A program made the translations under genes and the position numbers. Below, piece after piece: positions 36,551-51,100 of a stretch of DNA of 64,000 nucleotides (positions are counted from its first letter, which is position 1; each line of letters begins with the position of its first letter). The notes under the pieces were generated by a model, which was given only the letters and a program-made list of their open reading frames with translations, ran no database searches and was not told the origin of the DNA. The DNA is from Fasciolopsis buskii (taxonomy: Eukaryota > Platyhelminthes > Trematoda > Plagiorchiida > Fasciolidae): contig LUCM01004938.1 of the NCBI GenBank assembly GCA_008360955.1, forward strand, positions 1 to 64,000, given 5' to 3'.

Positions 36551-39500
36551 GTGAGTACGATACACAGACGGCGTGTGTGTTTTACAACTGATCGTCCGTT
36601 TGTGCTGTACTTAATGCACGTGAATGAACCAAACTCCTATGTGGTTTCTAAAGGCTGATTTCTAGTTATACTTTCTTAGGTCGTTTTTAACTTTCACAAT
36701 ACTGTTATTGTTCTTAATGGTTTAATATTGTGGTATTGATGCAAAACTCTTATCATGGAAACTGTAGAGTGAAAACAGCAACGAAGCTTGGGTTGGATTT
36801 TTCTAACTTACATTTGAGCACTGCTCTCGGCGACGTGGTTGTACACTGCAGATTATTATTAACAAGAATAAAGTAGCCGCAAGGTGATTCGGTTTTCCCT
36901 CCTCACCAGCTGGGCATTTGGAGTGCGTAATTATTCGCCATAGATAACTGGAAATTTCATCTTTCAAATACGAAATTGAAGTTCACGAAATCATCCTTGG
37001 TGCATTGTTGCTCTTCGACTTTCCGCTTGAGATCACAGAACCGCTGCTTGCTTACTTTCTGTGATATTTCAGGACGAACTAAAAAATGGAACTTCAGGAG
37101 GAAGAATGGGGATGCAGTTCGCTTAGTTCAACCTGTAGGCTACTGGGAGTTGTATAAAGCAGACTGTCCAATAGTAGCATCAGTTGATAAACTTCCCTTC
37201 CGTGCCTGATCTCTGCCAGGAAACTCTAAACTCTTAACCATTAATTGATTTACACTGAGTCTAGGTGAAGCTGAATGGTGAATTTCAAAATGAGCCAAAT
37301 AACTTCGCCGATTGATCAACCTAGGAAGACAGAATTGGGTACTGTTGGGGACCAGCTTGGTTGCTTCACATATGAGTGTTTGACTCGCGATCTTTCAACT
37401 TATTTGGATTCTATTTCCGAGCTCATGTTCATGATGCCTAACGCTGCACACAACCCGATTTCGTGGAAGCCAAATGAAATAGTTTCAACCAAAGTATATA
37501 TGCGGGATTGATGTTGAATAGGTTGTGTCATCAACTAATAATTTGTGTTTATTACATCCTATTGTTAGATCTTTTAACGCGTGGGCTTGTATTTCAGCTG
37601 TAAATATTTTCACTGTTGGTGACACGATAGCAACAACAAAAACCTATTCTGAATTGATGTCACTTTGATCGGAAATCTTTTGCTCCGGTGAATTATTTTT
37701 AATTCAATAAGCGACTGAAGTAGTTCATAGGAGAGTGTATGCATGGAATAAGGGAGGGAGAGAACTATGATATAGAAATTGGTTCGAATCGCGACATCGA
37801 GATGATATTTGGAAGGATCATCATGTTGAACGTGGGGTGGAGGTGGTTCTTCTTGCTTTTCAGTCCTTTTCTAATGGGTTTTCGCATGAAGGATAGATTT
37901 GGCATTAACCAGTTCGGGGAATGACATAGAAAATATGTGACCGATTTCAAGGATATTCGTCTAGAAAGTTTATAGTTTATTAAGCAATACAAGAACAGTT
38001 ACATGATAATAATAATGTGCAGATAAAAAGTAGTGATGTTAGTTGGAAGTGCTTGCGTTTTTCGCTTCGGAATAATGGTGCTTCAGTTAGAAAACGATCG
38101 ACTACGTAAAACGACAATTGTTGATTTGGGGTTAAGACACTGGAAGGATTTGTGGACTCGATACTCGGCAGAAGAACTGTTGTCACAAAATGTAGACAAA
38201 TGCAAAGCGAATACCCATTCAGAACAATTTAAAGGCCAGGAAGGAGGAAAATTCAGTTTGCATAGGCTCACAAAATTTTTAAGACTAAAAAGTAGATTGG
38301 ATAAAACTTCGCCGGTTGATACACAAAGGCATGTGATCACGTGACCAACATAACTGATCCAAAAATCAAATTAGCTACTGGAGGAAACACTGACATAATT
38401 GGAGTGCATCACCCGGCTATCATAACCAGGTTTAGATATAATGAATAGTAAGGAACATAAAACAAAATTTCTGCCTTTTACTCCTGAACTCCAAATGATT
38501 AGGGCTAGGCATATGAGGTCAAATAGTATCGAAAAAGCTTCTGCAGACTTCCATGATCGAAGGCTGTGCTCGTTTTTGGAAAAAGATCGCTGATTAGATC
38601 AGGGTTGTGGGCGCGAACGACAGTCGGGAATGGGTATTTCTAATGATTTAACGTCACACGAATAAAATGGGGAACGACGAAGAAAATAGGAATCTAAGGA
38701 TCCGCCTCAACTGAGATAGGATTTCATCGAAATCTGTCGTGTGGTCATCAAGTGAAAAACTTACTCAGTGTAAGAAACCTTTTGAATTCCACAAATCTAT
38801 CTCAAAAGCACCAAGTAAAATTATCACATGGCAAGCTTTTTAAAAAACTTTACGTAAATCCAACTTCTAGCCATTGCTTGATTCGGTTCACGGCCTATAG
38901 CAGGCCAGCAGCTCTGAGGAAGAGACCACTACATTCCCGGACAAAGGCAACCAGCTTAATTTCAGCGCTACATCACAAGCGCATGGGGTTAATGCGGCAT
39001 TCTATAAGACTAGCCAGAAATGACAGCAGAATAGTGGAGATCACAAATGGGAGAAAAAGTGAGATTTGAAGAAAATTTCTCAGGACTCAATTTATGGATA
39101 TATATATGTATATATAGTTAGATAAACATCAGTTTACACCGTTCAATAACCGAAGACTTTTACAACAGTAAAAAGCTAGGCATCACTGAAGTATGGCGGG
39201 AGTGCCAACGCTTGGATTTAAAAATGGTGAAAGTCAGTTAAAGCCATTCATGTTGACCTGAAGGACATTTTGGTCGCCCAGCTGATATTGGATTACGCCG
39301 AGGTCTTCTTATCTAGTCGCGTGTAGTGTGAGAAAGCGTCACCTGCTTTAAAAACGTAAGTAAAAAGGTTCCAAGAAGCTTTAAAACATCATTCACGATG
39401 TAATGTCCCTAGTCTACTATGATAACTTCATCATAATTACGTGGATGAAGTACACTAAATACTATTGTTTAACAGCCGATTGTTCTTGCTAGCTCACCAA

Positions 39501-40366
39501 TAAACGAACCGAAATAATGATTCTTCATCTTAATCAATACAAATACGCGAGATTGGCAAAAACATCTAATAATCATGCGATGATCACGTTAAATATTTGT
39601 CGGTTGGATGAAGCTAGCCTCCGAATCCAGGACAAAAGGGCAGCAACAAGCGCCAAGCCGGTGGTGCGATTCCGGAGAAGTTTACTGCTTTAATCAGCAT
39701 GCTGTACTTACTACTTGCAACAAGAAGTCAACTACCAACTTGAAAGCCTCAAATGTTTTGGTAATTAGCACTCCTTATTCTTTGGTTGATCAACTTTTAA
39801 GTGATTAAAGCGAACTATTAGGAGTGTCGGATTCTTGGCAGATACATAGAGAAACTTTAAAACAATTCGTGTGACCGTCAATTTGAGCACGGCATTTGTG
39901 GTAACAGGCAAAATCTCGCTAACTTGAAAAAGAGACGAAAGAGAAATAAAACAAATATGCTTAATAGCTATAGTTGAAGTTTGAAGGTGGCCACAACGGG
40001 TTTTCATGAAAGGACTGTTCCTATCACTTGCGTTTGACTTATGTGACAGACGGTACCCATTTAATGAAATGGTGACGTCTATGGAAAGTGCTGCTGGCAG
40101 CTACGGAATTCTTAATGAAGAGGAAGGAACAAGTTGAGTTTGAAATATATTCTTCCAAGCTGTCCGAATAAAAGATTGAATGCTGTAGCTCAGCGGCCAG
40201 TCCGTTTAGTCGAGGTTCTATTATCAAGTTTTAAACATGCATTCGAAAAACTACCCAGTCGATCAGTTTCATCTACAATCCTTGGTGAGTGAACCTTTAG
40301 ATTGCAAAATAACAAATTCAAAATCTCGACAAACAAATGAATAGTATTAGTAACTGACCAAATCAC
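36551..40366. other. Possible intron or intergenic DNA; no exon confirmed
   Basis: Contains several 60-100 codon frames on the plus strand (37275-37511, 38033-38344, 38752-39069). The one at 38033-38344 (LENDRLRKTTIVDLGLRHWK and onward) has the most protein-like composition, with a CTTCAG acceptor-like site just before it, but no recognisable domain. A TATATATATGTATATATA tract lies at 39098-39116. Confidence 0.4.
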
Positions 40367-40667
40367 ATGTCACGGCAACCTGGCCGTCTGTCTGCATCTG
40401 GTTTTGTTGGAACTTTTGTCTCCGATTTCCGCTCTGACCTGTCACGTCGGTCGTGGAAAAGATTTGGCCAATTCGGCCTGTTCATTTTTTCCCTGAGAGT
40501 GGTATTCGTCATTTGTCTTTGTTTGACACAGAGCAATCGACCTCTGAATGATGCGACAATCAGATTGTCCGTAAAACACGGAAATCGCCAAATTGTTCAG
40601 CTGACCGACAATGAACCTCACGCGCAGGATTCGTTATCCTGTCAATTTGCTATGATGATCCATTTCG
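40367..40667 (+). CDS. Weak candidate exon with a signal-anchor-like segment
   Basis: The ATG at 40367 opens a frame with an Arg/Ser-rich start (about residues 1-35, including RRSWKRFGQ), a hydrophobic stretch (FGLFIFSLRVVFVICLCLT, about residues 36-54) and then a polar region (NDATIRLSVKHGNRQIVQL, TDNEPHAQDSLSCQ). A possible donor, TTTCG/GTGAAA, lies at 40668. The frame runs on to 40804 with hydrophobic, less protein-like sequence. The ATG context is poor (C at -3), the donor is only moderate, and no domain or homologue is recognised. If real, it would be a first exon of a type II or secreted protein. Confidence 0.22.
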
Positions 40668-42095
40668 GTGAAAATCCATCTAAATTTTCTTTGTGTCTCT
40701 TAATATCATCAATCTCCAGTTTTGTGTTGTTAAAGACAAATGTACGATACTGTTCTATAGAGCACCACTGTTTTAGGTTTTCGTTTAGTAAATATGTCCA
40801 TTAGGCAGTTTCTATTTTCGCAATGATAACTCCTCTGGCCTAAATGAGATCATCTCTCTTTTGTGCATCACCTTAGTAGGAAAAGAATTGGTAGAAGAAA
40901 AATACTTAGAAGTGTGTGGTGACACTTGTTCGATCGTTAGGAATGCGATTTTTATGTGGATGATTGGTTCAGTAATTGATAGTCAGCAAGTGCCTTTATT
41001 ACCAGCCACGAACAAAGATAGGCATTTGTTGTATGAGGAATTGAGCCACTTTTGCTTTTTCTTCTAGACAAAAAACAATGGAACTTCAGTCATACGAATG
41101 CACAGGAAAAGAGTTTGCATGTGTGAAGCGTCACGACTGCCAACGATTCAGTCAGCAATCTGAGGGAGACAACTGGTGTTATCGTCTGACCATGAATGGC
41201 GCGGACAGAGCCATTTAGACAATCATTGTTAATTTATTAGAGATTACTGAAGCTAGTTTGTGAGATCTTGCAATCACTGGGACAGAATTAGCCACTGCCA
41301 TCCCTCTGATAAGCTATTGTATCTGTTAGTCCTGGAGATCTACTAGTGGTCCTTACATGCATGCAAGTTGGTCGAAATTTGACTTAACTGTCTCCCTGAG
41401 ATAATTTATTGTATTTCACTAGGTCATTTTTGTCTGCGCAGTGGTCGTAGTAATCACTAAGTATAAATCATTCCATAACCGAGTTCACATTTGACCATTC
41501 GTGGCCAGGGGCAAGACAGCAGCCGTCAAGACTTGAGTGGTAACGTGTACACAACACGTTGATTCAAAAGTAGTCTGGGATTTCAGCAGCGCTATGCTTC
41601 GGTGCTACACCATAAACAGTGTTTCATGTTAGCTGAGGTCATCGCTTATCAACCTACTACCAACAGAATTTGAACAGGAGAGTAATATATCAGTTGTTAC
41701 CTAGTGATACGCGGCTTGGTCTCAATAAAATAACAAACAACGCATTGCTGCCCGATCACCTTTCGCTATTTTTGCACGAGAATTCATAGCCTGCTGGTTT
41801 GCAACGAATGAATAATGTTTTCATTGCATGCACCTTATTTTCTAAGGGTTTATCGGAATCCCGTTCCATCGGTGCTAAGATGTGTTTTTGAGTAGCGTCC
41901 CACTAATTTTTTATGATATTAATACGATAATTCCTATTCAAGCTCTTTATGTGATTTTAATGTGAGCAACATTTGTTGGTAAGGAGATGGTCCATGGTGG
42001 TTAGATTATTGGATGACTGCGTCTCTAATGTGCGTATGCCTGCCGGTTTGAAAGTGCGTTTGCATTTGTTAGGGACGTTATGCAGAGGTCATCAA

Positions 42096-42133
<38 letters not shown>

Positions 42134-45100
42134 TATATATATATAATTGTATATATATGTACATATATATATATATATAATTATATATATATATGTACAT
42201 ATATATATATATAATTATATATGCATATGGTTCTGCTTGCATGTATTTTGACACCATTTATATAACTGAAAAGCTAGCTAACGGTGACGCCTTCCTCTGT
42301 ACGGACCTTAAACTTGCAGTTGTGTCCTCATCTCGTTGCCGCTGACCGAAAGCATTCAAGTGGAAATTTAAATTTGCTACAGTTTGCGAAACAATGTGAA
42401 AAATGTTTGTTTCACTGGCTTTTGCGACTATACTAAAGAACAAATCGCAAATTTGCTTTTGCCTTGCGAATGATATTTCATTTGTGAAAATGTAAAAGCG
42501 GATAAGAGACCATTGGAATAAAAACCTAAGGAAGAGTTTGTCCATTGGGACTAAAATTAGCACCTAAAATGTTTGGTTAAGCTAAATAATAGGACTGTAG
42601 TTAAAATAATCGAATTCCGGTCGGATTTCTCCTTCGTATGGGCTGCGTTAGTCTTTCTGACTTTTGCCGTGCACAGTTACAAAGGCTCCGGAACTTAGAC
42701 GAGACCATTCGGACAATTTTCAGATAATCCATGTCCACCTCAGATTGTACGTCTTTTTAATTTGCGTGATCAATTGGTGGTCTTTAAGTGAACTGTCCGA
42801 ATGCTCGTAGAGGTAACCATTTGACTCCCTCGGTAGAACGGGATCTATGCGAATGTGTGCTTCATGTCCAGTCTTGCATTCGAATCCAACTGAGGTCAAA
42901 GATCTTTTACATTTGGATCAGTTCTGTATTCAGATAAAATCTGCCACAACTTTGCTTCCTATTGATTTGTTTGCAACTTTGCTTTTTGTTCAATTACGAA
43001 AAGTTGTTCAAATTTTGACCCTAAGCTTGGGCTAGGACAACCTTATGAAATAAGGTCGGCTTACTTTCACGGTTAATGTTATTATTGTATATTTGTTTTC
43101 CAATTTGCTGTACGCCCGGTCAAAACCACTTGCTGACATCCTCATTTGAAAAATAGAGCAAAAATCACATTTTGAGTTCTGTAGTTCTGCAGTTCATTGT
43201 TCATTATCATCTCCATCATCAAATTATAGTGATGAATTTGCCCTTGGTTTTTCTAGTATTACGGATATTTCTAAAAGCCAATCTAGCGGTGATTATCGGA
43301 TAAGTCTTATGAAAGATTCGGAAGTTAAAACCCTTCGTTTCTAATATTCTATTTGATTTGCAACCCAACTGAATGACAACAGTTCTCCTTGACCATCCTT
43401 TCAGAGGACGCTGAGCGGAATGCTGATCATTTCTGAATGCGACGTGAGCACAATGATGGTGTTCCGAAATTTAACCTCCTTACTTTATACGCATTATTGC
43501 AGTCAGCCAACTGAGCGGATCCACATTCGATGAGCCATAGGCCTAGACAATTTTGCAGTCTTGAAGACCTGATCTCACAATGATACCTAAACCAGTCAAA
43601 TTCTCTTTCATACTCCGGTTTGTTTAGCGCTTGGAAACTATTTCGTATTTACAATACCTCAATTAAAACAAGAGGTTATAGCCGCGAACGACAAATTCTC
43701 TTTGAAAGATAAATATGAAGTAAAATTATAACCATTCCTCAATGCTGTTTCACTGAATCACCGAAACCTGACCTTTCCGGCTGGCACGTGCATATCACCA
43801 TACTTGAGATGTTTGCGAATTCTCGATAACAATGAATTCTTACCATAAGAATATTTGCAGCAGACAAACTAAAGAAAATAACTATTGAATGAGCACGAAA
43901 ATTTTGTTAACGCGAAGAAGGAACAGAGCAGCAAAACCCTTTTTTCAATGCGGCTTTATCTTCACAATCGTGGGATTATTATCATTATTATCACCCATAT
44001 TTCCGCAAGCGTTATCGTTCCTATCAAAAAGCTTTTTACGCGTACTTCCGCATATATAACTATATATTGTATGTATGCACGAAGTTTTTATGATGTAATG
44101 TCTGAGAACTTGGAAAACAATGAGATACTGAAGGGGAACTGCGCACAATTCATTTTATGCTTTCATCATGTGGCTTTTACCAATGCAGACTTTTATGAAT
44201 TCCCCTCTCAGCAGTTGTCGTCTGTAAGACAGAGAAGTGGAATGTGTATCAGACCATTTTAAACATTTATCCAAATTAATCTTTTGGGTTGTAAATGAGA
44301 ATAGCAGCTATTAGGATTCGGCAATTCACCGTGAATGTGTAACGATGTTTAAACCATTTGGCGTTTACCCTTCAAAAGTTGAGTAAATAAGGAAGCTGAT
44401 TTTTATTCCACTAGTTGGACACTAATTGTCATCAAATTTTACATTTTCGAATGCTAACAGGAGTGCTTTGGAGATGTATCGTTCTTGCGGTGTTAAGCTA
44501 TTTCACTGGTAAAAAGCAGATTTACGGATAAAGGTTTATTGCTTGTGTTTGATTCGTTTCTGAGAAACGATTCGAACAGTTTTACGGTTTTTTATGCTTA
44601 TTCTTCTTCTTTGAAGTGGTATTTCAAATTTATCTGACGAGAAGCAACTTGTCGATAAAAAGTGTCCACTTTCTTACTCTTATTCGACGTCTTTGAGTTT
44701 CAGAGTACAATGTATTTGGATGAGCCACAACTCAGTGCTTTACCATTTGATATGAGAATAGTTGTCTATTAGGGAGAGCTACACAAATGGTGTACAAGTC
44801 AGGCCTAAATATGATCATCCGTCCAGGCCACAGTGACTGTAAGTTACCGCTTCAATAATGAGTTCAGTTTAAGTTCCACTGAGGCTAGAAAATGTATGAT
44901 GGAATTGAGAGAATGAGGTTAATTTCAAAAGCGACACCACAACTCACAGCTCACGTCCAGTACGCTTTCCGGTGCACTTGACATCGGCGCTGAATGATGT
45001 CCATTTTGGATTGCGTAATTTCAACTAGTACCTCTCGTTGGTCGCGATTGGCAACGGTTGTTCCGCAAGACGTGCCACATGTGAACTAAAGCAGTCGTTG

Positions 45101-48100
45101 AGACCTTAGTGTAAACATGGCTTGAAGTTTCTCAGTCTCACCCTAAGATTTTTCGCTTTTGTGTGAACTTTCCTGTACGAGAATAAGAAATGGAAAAATG
45201 AGCCTTTATGCCACTCTAAGTAGGCGGTCATAAGGCGTTACTTCCAAAGTCCAAAATTGATAACCACCCACACACAACTTGTGTCAATCAAAAAAGAAAA
45301 TAATCGGAAAATATCTAGGGAAATAAAAAAATTATTCACTATACCGTAACCAGTTGTTTTCCTTGTATTTTTGAATTTATCCTCGACTCACGAAGCATGT
45401 TTTTTAATCGTTGTCTTGTACGTTCAGCTTCACCCATGCAGGATTGGAATGTACCCGTGTTAGCAATATATTGGACTTCAGTTTTACTGCAGCCGTCCAC
45501 ACATTTCAGTACGGCCCTAGTTCACTTTGGTTCACTGTTCGTGAACCCACATTACTTTGATGGTTCTGATGATCACCGATGATAAACGTTGACTTTCGTC
45601 GATATGCTCCATCTAGCCGTAGTTCGTCTAAATTCGTAGGGAGCCGGAAAAGTTGGTTGTCAGAAATGCGCGGTGGTAAATCGTCGGCTGACTTGACGTA
45701 CTGAACCGTGCAAATTCTCTTCCGCCCCCTCTGTCAAAGGGGAGATTACGTTGCCGATATTATTTTCACCATCGTAGTTGTAACAGGGTCCTAACTAAAG
45801 AAAATACCGTATTTTAAATGCAGTCCCCCGTGGAAAAAAACAAAACCAGATGACAGGTTTTGGTCACGCAAAAGAAACTACCGAATAATTAGCTGGATAA
45901 ACTTCGTTATCTCTCCTCCGGTTTATCTCGGAAATTGATTAGTGTTGCATTGTATGCCATTGGTGCACAGCTGATTAAGAGATGGGAAATGGCAAAAGCA
46001 AACATTAACATTTTATCGAAAAAACGTTTGTTCCTATCATATCAACTGTTTTGTTGCTATCGGAAACTTAGAAGAAAGTCTAACTCCCTGGGTTTTAATC
46101 TTCTACGGCAGGAAATTGATTCTACTAATGCCTTTCTTTTGAGAAGATTCTGTAATGAGTCTCATGAGCATATATCAGTTTGAAGCTTGTCGATGCTAGT
46201 GTATTGCGTTAAGTTCGACTGATCTATTAGCCTAGATCTGTAAACACACGGAAAACAAATGCGGTATTATTCAGGATATTTTACTAATGAGTGACAACTG
46301 GACTTTGCGTGACTGCCTGGTCTGTCGTGGTCAGGACCTGAGAGGTGGTTATTTGTTGAGTAAAACCGATGTGTTTTTCTCCTTTCGGTTGACGATGATG
46401 ACGGTGTTGTTGTTTAAACTGTTGCAAAATAACTCATGAAAAACTCCAGATTATTCCAGCAACATTTTCTGCGAACTATTCGTTAGACAAGGCGTAAGCA
46501 TTCTGATGAACAGCGTGCAAATATCAATTTTTTATTGATTAGTTGAATTTGAACTGCAGGAATCCTTTTTGTCAATCTGCTCATCTTTCACCAAAATTCG
46601 GCTATTTTGAACTACATGTCTGAAGTTGTCAAGTTGGAATTCACAAACCTGACATTTTTGGTGCCTGGCCTTTGTGCAGCAATGACAAACGATTTGTCGG
46701 AGTTCACATTTTGATTTCAGAGAGTACTAAACATTTTAGCCTTTTCGCACAATTGGACAATGGAAAGGTTCCAACGTGGACAGGAATGCTGTTTGGATTT
46801 GGACAGTTCATTGTATACGAACAGCTTTAGCGTCATGCATTTCTGATCGGTTTCATAATCAGTAACCGCTATCCCGTGGACTGGACAGGACAAAACTGTC
46901 AAAACTTGTGGATGGACAACTAAGTCGAAAGTACAGTAGTCGGTGACATTAAATAACACAAGCATGTCGGTTTTCATGAAACGTACTCATTAGTGTGGAG
47001 AATTCGTCTTTAATAAGCAGAAAAATCACTACATCCTGAGGCATCGTGGTTGTAAAATAATTTGATAAAATCTCTTACTGTGAATTTTTAAAACGGATCC
47101 GCTTCTGCCAAAATGGTGTGTTCTGCAATATCACATCCATATATTTTGGGGCTTTAACATGACCACAGAAATGTCAGAGGCATGCCTCCACTGATTTTTG
47201 AGCCCTTTCCAGCCATTTATTTGGCGAACAAACCAACTGTATGAGAATTAGTAACACGAAAATCGTCTTATCCCTGACGTGTGGATAATTTTAGGGAATT
47301 GTGATTTTTATTCAGTTTCTTTCTAGCACTTCTGAATGCTCCAGTTCCATTCGGATGTTAATTTGCTGAATGTGTCCAAAGGCCCAGGCATTCGTTCAGT
47401 GCTTGCAACTGAAAATCAAATGAGTGTTAGGTTAATAATTATGTAAAAATAACTTGACCAATCTGCCGTATTCGGGCAAACTAAACCGAGGTCTTGTAGC
47501 CAATCATAGACTGAACAGATCAAATAAATTTTCTATTTAAAAAACATTCGCCCATCAACATGTCTCCTTCGGTTTAGTTTGGTATTTTTTATCATGACCA
47601 TCAAAGAATTAGCGACAGTTATTTGCACTTTGTGATCAGGCAAGACGTAAATCTAGTTAAACACGGCTCAAAAACCTATAATTGGATGAGCAGTTTATCT
47701 GTAATAGACCAAGTATTTCTGTGCCCAAAAATACCACTGTTCATTATTGCATCGGTCCCCTTAGGCGAGGCCATATTAAATGTGCCAATCTTATGTCGTC
47801 TAGAATTCTCGTTTGCTACGAAGGGTGGAGTAAGTGGTCGGTCAGTACGTTTCACTTATGCTTTCATTTAGAACAAATTACGACGTCCTTGTAACTACCT
47901 CGTCTCTCTTAAAACATGCACCGATTGCTTAGTATTCCAGTGACAGCCTAATTTATGGGGAAACATTACTACCCAGTTGGTTTATATTTCTTTCATTTTC
48001 AGCTCTGGTAATATTATTGAATTTCATTTGTGATCAGAATTAAGAAAATGAAATTGTCAAACTAATTTATTTGAAGTTGTACAAATTTTGTTACTGTCAA

Positions 48101-51100
48101 TCAGGCGATAAGTGTTCACTTGAAAGCCTCACTGTTACAAAGGTTACTGAGGTCGAATATTATAACACCTGGTTGTTAAGCCAATGTCTATTAGGCTGCT
48201 CCAAACATTTTATTTCGGAAGTTTGTTGACATCCTTTGTAATTATGCAAAATATTCTCCGAAGTGTCATTCAACTGGCTCAGTGCGTTCTCTGTTGTCAG
48301 TGTCTGAAACGTGATTCATTTCACATGAGCACAATTTTGCCTATTCGCTAACAGGTGAGTTCATGATCCATTGATTGCTTTAAAATCTGTGAGGCGGTGT
48401 GCGCTCGTCAGGTCCTGCGAAAGAGGGAAATTTTCTTAGCGAACCTTGGAAATTTTTGACATAACTCCTGACGATTTTGGCATCATACCAAAATACCGAG
48501 AGAAATGACACAGTCCAGCTGCCTAACTAGGTAAAACTGCAGAAAATCTGTCCTAAGAATAGCCCAGTTAATTACTTAATTCCGAATGTTAACAGCTTTT
48601 AAGAAAGTGTTGAATATTGTTTGCTTTGCTCACGTTTTTTAATTAGATTTTATAAAGATTGGACACTATTAATCTACTTGCTCAGTAATTACACAAATTA
48701 TTAAGGCTTGTCTGCCGGGAACGATTCGTCGACTGCTCCGCGACTGAGTGCCCGATTCTAAACCAATATCCTTTTAATATGATGTCGGGATGGTGCATTG
48801 ATGTCGTCTCCAGTAACCGTGCACAACAACTAACTGCACGATGTGAGTGCTTGACTGGCGGAACACCGTAAGGAAATCTTGGTAAACACGGAAATCTTGG
48901 CACTGAACTTTGATTATGTATCACCTTCATCCGTTCAGTTTGTCCTGGAATATCTGCTGATGATTTACTTTTTTATCCCGCGAAGAACTCCATTGGCCGT
49001 CTGGTATCATGGATTCGATCAGGTAGACGGTGGCGGTCTTTTCTAATGCGTGAATAGCGTTCAGATGTGAAATGTGACTGGTGTGATAATAAAATTTACT
49101 TGACAATTGTGACTAGTTGTGCACCAGCAACGTCAGCTTGCTTGCCTTGTTTATTTTCCCCGTTAAGCTGATCAGTTTACTTCATATGTGAGTGGAAGTG
49201 TTGCTGGTTTGACGAAACTATATATATGACATTCCTTTAAATTCACTGTTACTGATAGGTATCAACTGAGACACGAATCCTAGTTCCACAGTCAAGAGGT
49301 TTGTCAAACCATGGGTCCCACGGTTTACGTGCACCAACGATGAGGCGTAACGAAGCGAGCTCTGAGTCCGGTACTGTAACTAGCAGGTTAACCAGGTGAT
49401 TTGAGGTCTGGGAGTAAATATTGTAGTCCAGAAAAACAGTCAGTCAAACAGCGAAATACACGCTATTCACAATCATCATTTAAATTAACACTGTCAACTG
49501 GGCAATACTTTTCGAAAACCAAAATTTTATCCCGCCAGAGTCGGCATTCAGTTGCTCATAATTTGAATTTTCTACTAAAGCAAATCACAGGACAAATGGA
49601 CAAGTGTCAAAATATCTCTCGGTCATCAAATATTTTGATAGTCATAAAAATTAGTCTGAGTTTATTTCAAAAATATCAGTAACAGAAAACTTGTCAGTCT
49701 AAAGCTGTGCACGTTTCCTAGCTAGTTAGATTTAATGAACGGTTGGCTTGCTTATGTACTGGAAGGGCCGATTCAGATTTTGGATCATCTAATAAAAACA
49801 CGCGCACCTCCAAAACAAACTTTCAGTTTGCATGGCACTGCATGGGTTTCATGTTTGTCATTTTTGTTTACATTGTCCTTACTGCGGATTAAATGTGAAT
49901 GCGAATGAGGGGACGAAATCTGTTAGGAAACTGATTCGATGTCAGTCACAGACCGGCCAAAATCTTGAACTCCACCTTTCAAGGCAGTATGGAAACCAAC
50001 TTTTATTCTAATTGGGGAAGATTAGACTGGCTAAACGCACACAGTCCCTTAGGACTTCGGATCTCGGTTGAACAGCAAACCAGCGAAATTGCAAATAATT
50101 GATTTTGTGGACTAAATGTTGACTGAGACTTTTTTCAGTCAATACAGACGGCTAGCTCAGTGTTTATATAACGGGAAAAATAGTGGTCTCTTTCATCCAA
50201 TGCTTATGCATCCGTGAATCGACCCTCATCTTGAGGGAATATTTCACACCTGAAGAAGTCTGGATTTTTTTTATTCCTATCGCATGACCGCGTTCAAATA
50301 ATGGTTAACGAAAGCTGAATAGAGAGAAAAGGTGCGTAGTTCCTCTCTTTGACTGGCCAAAGAAAATGGGTGATATATAAGTCGTAAATAGCACTGATTC
50401 AAGAAAAGTAAAAGAAGGTAGACAAGATTCTATGCGAGTAATTTCAAAATAAGCCAAATTTTCGAATACAGCTTTACGACGGCTGAAGCACTGATAACTG
50501 GTCATCATCGTTTCACTTACTATCAAAGGTGGGCGATAACTGATGGATGGAGAGGGAACTAACAGTGTTATCTCGATGAAAACGGGAGATGTCGACGAAA
50601 ATAGCACAAACAAGCAAAGTGCAGTTCGCAAATCGAGTGGACAATGTCCATGTCAAAATTATTAGTAAAATGTATTGGCATAGCCTAAAAAATACCATTG
50701 TTGTCTGACAGACTGTTTCAAAACGCCTGCACCGTTTCCACCGGTCACTATTGCTACTCCTTCCTCAATATTGATAACGGCTTCTCGTTATTAAACAAAT
50801 GAACAAGTGACTGCTTTCCAATGCTAATTGTGAAATCTGCGTATTGCTAGTAGCCAGAAATTTATGGGACTTTGCTGTTGACAGCAAGAAACTATACGGT
50901 GTATCCGCATAGGCATTTTTCTTCTCGGACAGAAAGACGGCAAATTTATGGCATCTGCATTTCCGGTTCCCTTACGACGTCAGTTTGGCCTAGCTTTCGG
51001 ACTGCAAAAATTGTACACGCACGCATGCGTCTGAATCGGTGCTGTGTATGGGTGCATTACAATGCGAACGGAAACATTACCCTTGGTATTGGAACAGGAT

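Noticed and set aside
37775..37800. GGTTCGAATCGC, resembling a pol III box B
   Set aside because: No box A at tRNA-like spacing and no similarity to either SINE family.
45935..46183. 82-codon basic frame, considered as a Penelope-like element N-terminus
   Set aside because: The spacing of Leu, Cys and Pro does not fit that family, and no RT or GIY-YIG remains are nearby.
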